The position numbers were made by a program, and so were the translations under genes. From Spirochaetia bacterium (GTDB lineage Bacteria; Spirochaetota; Leptospiria; Leptospirales; Leptonemataceae): DNA of 40,449 nucleotides. Position 1 is the first letter of the stretch, and every line of letters starts with the position of its first letter. This document shows, piece by piece, positions 40,261-40,449 of this stretch. The notes beneath the pieces are model-generated. The model was given only the letters and a program-made list of their open reading frames with translations. It was not told the origin of the DNA and did no database searches. Location of the stretch: the NCBI GenBank assembly GCA_021413825.1, contig JAIOPQ010000067.1, positions 1-40,449 on the forward strand, given 5' to 3'.

Positions 40261-40282
40261 GCGAATTTTCGCACGATACAAT
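40261..40282 (+). promoter_or_regulatory. Palindrome and -10-like element before the response regulator
   Basis: GCGAA (40261-40265) and TTCGC (40268-40272) are inverted repeats around TT. A TACAAT (40277-40282) ends six bases before the GTG at 40289, the same spacing as in front of the lipoprotein gene at 26928. No good -35 is found at the proper distance, so this is a weak promoter call. Confidence 0.35.
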
Positions 40283-40288
40283 TACCGC

Positions 40289-40449
40289 GTGAAATCCGAG
40301 AATACTAGAGTTCTGGTCCTCGATGATGACTCAGATTACCTGATGCTCATCCAGAAATTCCTGGAAAAACGCAACTATTCTGTAAAAGCAATCTCAAGTT
40401 CCCAGCAACTCAAGGCCTCGCTTGCAGAGTTCAAACCAGAAGCCATCCT
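40289..40449 (+). CDS. Response regulator receiver domain, N-terminal part (cut by window edge)
   Basis: Only 53 residues are visible. They match the first part of a CheY-like receiver: a hydrophobic strand followed by the acidic cluster (RVLVLDDDSDYLMLIQKFLEKRN begins at residue 7), then a second helix. The phosphorylated Asp would come soon after PEAI, just beyond the window edge. The start is GTG with no Shine-Dalgarno, 92 bases from the divergent aldehyde dehydrogenase. Any output domain lies outside the window. Confidence 0.8.
   Translation, partial: MKSENTRVLVLDDDSDYLMLIQKFLEKRNYSVKAISSSQQLKASLAEFKPEAI

Overview
The window looks like chromosomal DNA of a spirochaete of the order Leptospirales. 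Its base composition is roughly balanced, which fits Leptonema, Turneriella or an uncultured relative better than the AT-richer Leptospira. The evidence is two tandem FlaA-type flagellar filament proteins, a Loa22-like OmpA lipoprotein, several spirochaete-style lipoproteins, and a very compact layout with many ATGA start/stop overlaps. I see no rRNA, tRNA, CRISPR array, transposase or phage gene. No stretch over 300 bases lacks a gene; the longest gap is about 195 bases, between flaA and the thiolase.

Layout. 1-2611: the end of a methyltransferase, a small membrane protein, a repeat-built secreted protein and a DUF1569/DinB-like protein. 2811-6039: malate:quinone oxidoreductase, then an alpha/beta hydrolase divergent from its probable TetR repressor with two palindromic operators between them. 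10131-6107 (minus): an operon of RluA-type pseudouridine synthase, class III adenylate cyclase, RsgA GTPase and GNAT. 10178-12103: Loa22-like lipoprotein with a strong terminator, a 3-ketosphinganine-reductase-like SDR and a second GNAT. 15220-12086 (minus): a crotonase followed by an unusual three-domain protein (isochorismatase-like, APH-kinase-like, dual-specificity phosphatase). 15274-17620: an acyltransferase and a TesA-like lipase, convergent with 22747-17621 (minus), an operon of LysR, glycerophosphodiesterase and the YbbA/YbbP ABC system. 22857-26158: leuC, leuD, a methyltransferase and a TauE-like protein, with an LTTR-type operator and a good promoter in front.

26155-33362 is rich in lipid and envelope genes: a lipoprotein with a degenerate hydrolase fold, YnbA-like and YnbB/CdsA-like proteins, a PlsC acyltransferase, a methyltransferase, an SDR, a second PlsC-like protein and an unrecognised conserved protein. 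35269-33468 (minus) is the flaA pair; the downstream copy is broken by a frame-changing internal deletion. 35465-40449: thiolase, a lipoprotein, dihaem cytochrome c, a GapN-like aldehyde dehydrogenase and the start of a response regulator.

The items most worth a second look are the three-domain protein at 12086-14437, the damaged flaA copy, an over-represented octamer (CTAACGTT), hairpins that cover Shine-Dalgarno sequences (mqo, Loa22-like gene), a leaderless-type promoter at 26935-26962, and the YnbAB-like lipid cluster.
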